A DNA stretch of 16,894 nucleotides. It comes from Planctomycetota bacterium. Lineage in GTDB: Bacteria > Planctomycetota > Phycisphaerae > Sedimentisphaerales > UBA12454. Location of the stretch: contig JAHJUV010000072.1 of the NCBI GenBank assembly GCA_018828825.1, forward strand, positions 1 through 16,894, given 5' to 3'. Below are positions 13,449-16,894 of this stretch, in pieces; position 1 is the stretch's first letter, and the number at the start of each line of letters is the position of its first letter. The translations under genes were made by a program, and so were the position numbers. Under the pieces are notes generated by a model. It saw only the letters and a list, made by a program, of their open reading frames with translations, had not been told where the DNA came from and did not search any database.

Positions 13449-14233
13449 TCTTTTTTTACAAGTCCCAGAAATTCGCCGATTCTTTCCGGCAAACTCTTTT
13501 TGCCTCTTTTAACTCGGAGGAATATTTTTCTGATATTTTTTCCCTGCTCATAACCTTCAATCAGTTTATCAAAAACATCTTTGCTGTGTTTTGTAGTCGC
13601 AAAATGCAGTATTTTTCCGCCCTTAAGATGAAAATCATTGTAAACTCCGGTATCCAAAATTTTTATTTTCAAGCCGTTCCACTGCTGGATTTTTTTATAG
13701 TCTTTCCAAACGAGCTGGTCGCTTAGAATGTCCGAGAGGGCTTTTTGGTCAGTGGTATTTTCGGTCATACACTCCTGTTCCCATCTATCCACCAGTTTTT
13801 CGGCAGGGCAGTTGAAAAACATTACGCCCGAGTAAATTACACCGTTATACATATCTTTTCTTGAGACTTTTTTTGGGTCAAGGGTTACCGCCACGTCAAA
13901 GCCGTCAAGTTCGACCTTTTCAGTGAACAGGCAATCCGCATCGACGAGAATCATCGGTTCATTAAATCTTTTAAAATAATCTCTCACGCAAAACGGCTTA
14001 TGAGTGTTACGGCAGCTTGGCCGTCCATCGGGGGAAATATGGGCTGATTTTTTGTAATCGACCTTTTCATTCAGCTCTATGGGTATAATTACGGCGTCAA
14101 GCTGCTGCTTTTGCTGTTCTGTTAGCCCCAGGTCGTAGACTATTACCGGTTTGCCGTAGAATTTCCTTACGCTTTTCGCCAGTTCCTTCAGGCAGAAAAA
14201 GAATCCGGCATCACAGGCAGTTACTATGTTCAC
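13445..14233 (-). CDS. GT8-like glycosyltransferase
   Basis: A 262-residue protein with the build of a nucleotide-sugar transferase of the GT8/GT-A type. It begins VNIVTACDAGFF, has the metal-binding DxD as VDADCLF (D98, D100), then GVIYSGVMFFN (131-141), DQ at 162-163, and a late ILHFATTKH (H210, H216) like the C-terminal metal-binding His of GT8 enzymes. It probably adds a sugar during surface-glycan assembly in the cytoplasm. I chose GTG at 14233, which has GGGAGA 5 nt upstream and starts at the first beta strand. The in-frame ATG at 14314 would add 27 residues that come from a gene relic read out of frame. It is the last gene of the minus-strand cluster. Donor and acceptor are unknown. 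Confidence 0.72.
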   Translation of the reverse strand: MNIVTACDAGFFFCLKELAKSVRKFYGKPVIVYDLGLTEQQKQQLDAVIIPIELNEKVDYKKSAHISPDGRPSCRNTHKPFCVRDYFKRFNEPMILVDADCLFTEKVELDGFDVAVTLDPKKVSRKDMYNGVIYSGVMFFNCPAEKLVDRWEQECMTENTTDQKALSDILSDQLVWKDYKKIQQWNGLKIKILDTGVYNDFHLKGGKILHFATTKHSKDVFDKLIEGYEQGKNIRKIFLRVKRGKKSLPERIGEFLGLVKKD

Positions 14234-14288
14234 TTTGTTCTCCCAAGTCGAAGTTATTATTTTTCGACTGGATATTACTAAACTTATG

Positions 14289-14332
14289 TCATTTTGTAAA
14301 CCAGGACATTCCACAGGCGAATTTGTTGGTAT
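14289..14332 (-). pseudogene. Relic of the 3' end of a second GT2 gene
   Basis: On the minus strand these bases read KFACGMSWFTK and a TGA stop (14289-14291). The intact GT2 gene at 15054-15986 ends KFVCGMFWFTK. Over the 36 nt including the stop codon, 31 bases agree, and the differences are mostly transitions. The relic begins directly after the FkbM stop codon, so nothing else of the paralogue is left. It marks a past duplication or recombination inside the polysaccharide cluster. Confidence 0.75.
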
Positions 14333-15031
14333 TTATAACGAAAGGAATTCTTTTCTAACCATAATTGAGTTAATATGCGTATTGGCATATTTTATATAAC
14401 CTTTGGATTCAAGGAGATCACAAATCTCTGTCCGGTGGACCTGTGTTGAAAAATCCAAAGTTTCAACGCATATAACCTTAGGATAGTTGAGGCTATAATC
14501 TATTGATTTGAGAATCATTTCGTCGATGCCTTCTGCGTCGACTGATAAGAAATCAGGGAAAATGTTGTTCGAATATCTCTGTATAACATATCCTAATGTT
14601 TCAACCTTGATTTGTTTTATTTCTTTTATGCGATATCCCTGTTTTTCATAGCTTTTTGCCTCTTTTTCAGAGAAAGTATTGAGTGTGCGGTTGTTAATTA
14701 CATAAAAATCAAGAACGCCTTGCTTATCAGCTATCCCGATATTCAAATTAATATCTTTTTTTCTGTATTTTTGAATTTTCCCAAACAAAAACGGGTCAGG
14801 TTCTATGTTGATGCCTCTTGAGCCGGAACCGTAAAATATCGCCGTATTACTGTATCTGAAGGGCAGATGAGCTCCAATATCGATATATGACGGTTTTTCA
14901 ATGTTTAAATAATTTTTGAAAAGAAACTTTATGATTAAATCTTCGCCGCATTGTGAATATGAAGTATGCTTATGTGCAATCCAGGGAACGGTTTTACTTA
15001 AAAATCTATTAATCTTATGAATTAAACTCAT
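14333..15031 (-). CDS. FkbM-family methyltransferase
   Basis: A 232-residue SAM-dependent methyltransferase of the FkbM type. The SAM site is SYIDIGAHLPF (48-58), with the adenosine-ribose acidic residue in NIEPDP (E77). The family's later motif is FLSVDAEGIDEMIL (161-174). Ahead of these stands YSQCGEDLIIKFLF, also typical. FkbM proteins O-methylate macrolides and, in many bacteria, sugar residues of surface glycans; the latter fits this neighbourhood. The start is ATG at 15031 with AGGA 5 nt upstream, 22 nt after the stop of the GT2 gene. The stop codon lies against the relic of a second GT2 gene. There is no signal peptide or membrane segment, so it acts in the cytoplasm. Confidence 0.88.
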   Translation of the reverse strand: MSLIHKINRFLSKTVPWIAHKHTSYSQCGEDLIIKFLFKNYLNIEKPSYIDIGAHLPFRYSNTAIFYGSGSRGINIEPDPFLFGKIQKYRKKDINLNIGIADKQGVLDFYVINNRTLNTFSEKEAKSYEKQGYRIKEIKQIKVETLGYVIQRYSNNIFPDFLSVDAEGIDEMILKSIDYSLNYPKVICVETLDFSTQVHRTEICDLLESKGYIKYANTHINSIMVRKEFLSL

Positions 15032-15053
15032 TTATATCCTATTATAGCAAAGA

Positions 15054-15986
15054 TTATTTTGTAAACCAGAACATTCCGCAGACAAATTTTATTGGTTTCA
15101 ATATGTTTCTTACTAACCTTAATATAATTTTCACAAATGCAACTTTGAATGGCTTGTGTGTTTTTTCAAATTTAGCAAACCAGCGCGCCGTTTTCCATAG
15201 AACAAGAACCTTTAATACTTGCTTTTGGAAATAAGAAAATGAAGACTTGGCAATCAGGTCGAGATGATGCTGGATAAAGGGTCTGTATCGAAACAAACAG
15301 CCATCGGCGGGTTCAAATGGCTTATACTGATATTTTTCGGTGCCAACAATATTGGTTTGATATCCCGAATAATCTTTTATCAAAGAAATGCCATTACAGT
15401 TCATTAAAAGTTTTGAGATAAAGAAACAGTCAGAAAAATCAAATGCATCAGAATCCAGAAACCACAGGATATCGCATCTTCTATAAAGTCCGTATATTAG
15501 GTTTGGAGCAGGATTAAGAATGCTTTCTTTGTAGTTTCGGTATTTGGAATAATCCGGGGACAAATCGGGCAATTTGCCCTCAAGCACAAGCCCGGTAGCC
15601 CTATAACAGACTCGTATTTTGCACATTACCGAGCTACAGTTTTTGATATTCAAAAGGCACTTTTCAACAAAAAACGCATCCCACTCATCATCGTCCGCTA
15701 TCCATGCAAAATATTTACCCACGGCTTTTTCAAGAACGAATTTAAAATTAAAAGCACCGCCTTCATTTTTATCCTGACGATAATATTTTACTCTGGGGTC
15801 TTTATCTGTAAATTTTTTGACAACATCCTGAGTATCCTTCCCCTGCGAACAATTGTCGGAGACAATTATCTCAAGATTTACATAAGACTGGTTTGTTACG
15901 CATTCAAGAGTGCGGCGAAGTCCCTCGGGTCTATTATATGTTGGTATTCCAACGGATACTAATGGCTGATTAGCAGAGGTATTCAT
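15054..15986 (-). CDS. GT2 glycosyltransferase
   Basis: A 310-residue family 2 glycosyltransferase. The N-terminal GT-A domain shows VSVGIPTYNRPEGL (10-23), IIVSDNCSQGKDT (40-52) and the metal-binding acidic cluster WIADDDEWD (95-103). The C-terminal third is basic and partly hydrophobic, ending KFVCGMFWFTK, and may help membrane attachment. It would add one sugar to a lipid-linked oligosaccharide; donor and acceptor cannot be read from sequence. The start is ATG at 15986 with AAAGGA about 10 nt upstream, 2 nt behind the stop of the CmcI-like gene, so translation is probably coupled. A relic of a related gene's 3' end lies near 14289-14332. Confidence 0.92.
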   Translation of the reverse strand: MNTSANQPLVSVGIPTYNRPEGLRRTLECVTNQSYVNLEIIVSDNCSQGKDTQDVVKKFTDKDPRVKYYRQDKNEGGAFNFKFVLEKAVGKYFAWIADDDEWDAFFVEKCLLNIKNCSSVMCKIRVCYRATGLVLEGKLPDLSPDYSKYRNYKESILNPAPNLIYGLYRRCDILWFLDSDAFDFSDCFFISKLLMNCNGISLIKDYSGYQTNIVGTEKYQYKPFEPADGCLFRYRPFIQHHLDLIAKSSFSYFQKQVLKVLVLWKTARWFAKFEKTHKPFKVAFVKIILRLVRNILKPIKFVCGMFWFTK

Positions 15987-15988
15987 AT

Positions 15989-16738
15989 TTATTTAATCCT
16001 TTTTAGGTAACCATCCGGCGCAACTGTTATAAGGAGCTTATGTTCAATATCATTGTCAATAACGAAATTGTTATTATGTTTCAGGAATTCTTTGACAGCT
16101 GTTTTAGGGTTATTGCCCTTGTCCCACGGCCTGTCGAGGAATGAGTTTTCGGGCATATTTTCAATTATTGTGTCAAATACGTCGCAATAACTACCTACGG
16201 AAACAAGAGGAGCATAAAGCTCAAGTTCTTTTAATACATGTGAATGGGTATGATTTGAATCAAGGGAAATAAGGATCTTTTTGTAATTTTTCGACAAAGA
16301 CTTCACTTGTTCAGCAATATCGCCGTCAATGGAGGAGCCTTGAATCATTGTTATGTAAGGGCATAAAGGATGCTTTTCAATTTCAATCCTATTATGTTCT
16401 CTTATATCGATATCAATTGCGATTACATGGCCCATTTCTATACAGCCGCATTTTTCAAGAAGGGCGATCATGGAAGCGCTGAAAATCACCGAACCACCGT
16501 GAGCAATACCTGTCTCAATGATCAAGTCCGGCTGAACATTCCAGATAATTTCCTGCATCGCGACAATATCCTGCGGATACTGGATGATTGGATGACCGAG
16601 CCATGAAAAATTATATGAATACTTCGGCAATGTTGATTCTCTCATAAAAGCTGCTGCAGCCTTAACAAGGTTATGGTTTTTTTTGTAGCTTCTAACGCGT
16701 TCGATACATTCCTTCTGGAATATTTCATTGGGTCTCAT
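15989..16738 (-). CDS. CmcI-like methyltransferase/cephalosporin hydroxylase family protein
   Basis: A 249-residue Rossmann-fold protein of the CmcI/rhamnosyl O-methyltransferase family. The SAM-binding segment is LIIETGIAHGGSVIFSA (72-88), followed by HVIAIDIDIREHN (104-116) and ILISLDSNHTHSHVLKEL (155-172), then ELYAPLVSVGSYCDVFDT. The LDSxHTHxHV motif and the following PLVSVGSY are very characteristic. Members in cephamycin clusters hydroxylate or methylate the beta-lactam. Members in polysaccharide clusters, as here, are thought to O-methylate sugars. The start is ATG at 16738 with GGAGG 6 nt upstream. It lies 21 nt behind the epimerase stop and 2 nt ahead of the GT2 gene. Confidence 0.88.
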   Translation of the reverse strand: MRPNEIFQKECIERVRSYKKNHNLVKAAAAFMRESTLPKYSYNFSWLGHPIIQYPQDIVAMQEIIWNVQPDLIIETGIAHGGSVIFSASMIALLEKCGCIEMGHVIAIDIDIREHNRIEIEKHPLCPYITMIQGSSIDGDIAEQVKSLSKNYKKILISLDSNHTHSHVLKELELYAPLVSVGSYCDVFDTIIENMPENSFLDRPWDKGNNPKTAVKEFLKHNNNFVIDNDIEHKLLITVAPDGYLKRIK

Positions 16739-16759
16739 TGTTTGCCTCCGGTTATTAAG

Positions 16760-16894
16760 TCATTTACATATTTTTAAAATTGAATCCAGTTTGGTAGTAT
16801 CTCCCCAAAATTCCATTGGCTCATAATCCGGATAGGGATAATAACCTAAATTTAATTTTATATCCAGTTTGTTTTCGCTGATATAATTTTCAAC
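16760..16894 (-). CDS. C-terminal end of an extended SDR (NAD-dependent epimerase/dehydratase-like)
   Basis: An open frame enters from the right edge and stops at TGA 16760-16762. The 44 visible residues include KLNLGYYPYPDYEPMEFWGD followed by TTKLDSILK. The 'LNxGxxPYxxxEPM...D.TKL' pattern is the C-terminal signature of nucleotide-sugar epimerases/dehydratases, in which the last helix follows. It would supply an NDP-sugar for the cluster. It sits 21 nt ahead of the CmcI-like gene on the same strand. Cofactor and catalytic motifs are outside the window, so the specific activity is unknown. Confidence 0.7.
   Translation of the reverse strand, partial: VENYISENKLDIKLNLGYYPYPDYEPMEFWGDTTKLDSILKICK

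Overview
The window looks like a contig piece from a Gram-negative-type bacterium. The best guess is a planctomycete of the Phycisphaerae type. This rests on the overall look of the proteins, a small two-repeat secreted protein of a kind I associate with that group, and frequent GTG/TTG starts; it is a low-to-moderate confidence inference. The left two thirds are housekeeping genes of moderate GC. The right third is visibly more AT-rich and holds surface-polysaccharide genes mixed with gene debris.

Layout. (1) 1-2953, plus strand: the 3' end of recA, then a complete alaS, closed by a strong stem-loop at 2967-2988. (2) 2993-5621, minus strand: a tight three-gene unit read as LOG-family protein, then a small secreted protein (start and stop overlap as ATGA), then hisD. 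(3) 5622-5959: an intergenic stretch with a GC-rich palindromic repeat and a likely promoter. (4) 5960-11630, plus strand: uvrA, mtnA (2-nt gap) and a large multi-pass membrane protein of GT-C glycosyltransferase type, whose start lies 43 nt inside mtnA. (5) 11627-12662, minus strand: a small NifU-type Fe-S scaffold protein followed by a DPM1-like GT2 glycosyltransferase. Its stop codon interlocks with that of the GT-C gene.

(6) 12663-13448 is a gene graveyard. It holds the 5' end of an IS3-type insertion sequence (terminal region, hairpin, ribosome binding site and the first ~11 codons of orfA), then a near-consensus promoter. That promoter drives an internally deleted SAM-methyltransferase, whose tail runs into what looks like the C-terminal end of a GT4-type glycosyltransferase. 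(7) 13445-16894, minus strand, is a co-directional polysaccharide/O-antigen-like cluster. In transcription order it has a sugar-nucleotide epimerase/dehydratase (only the C-terminus is in the window), a CmcI-like methyltransferase/hydroxylase, a GT2 glycosyltransferase, an FkbM methyltransferase and a GT8-like glycosyltransferase. Between the last two lies a ~13-codon relic of the 3' end of a second copy of the GT2 gene.

How the genes fit together. RecA and UvrA are DNA-repair proteins, AlaS charges tRNA-Ala, HisD finishes histidine synthesis, MtnA belongs to methionine salvage, and the NifU-type protein serves Fe-S assembly. The DPM1-like GT2 and the GT-C protein are a plausible pair: a maker and a user of lipid-linked sugar. 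The right-hand cluster would build and O-methylate a surface glycan. I found no CRISPR array, no rRNA or tRNA gene, and no clear undescribed defence system. The most interesting signals are the signs of gene turnover at the edge of the polysaccharide cluster, the intergenic palindromic repeat and the uncharacterised secreted protein.
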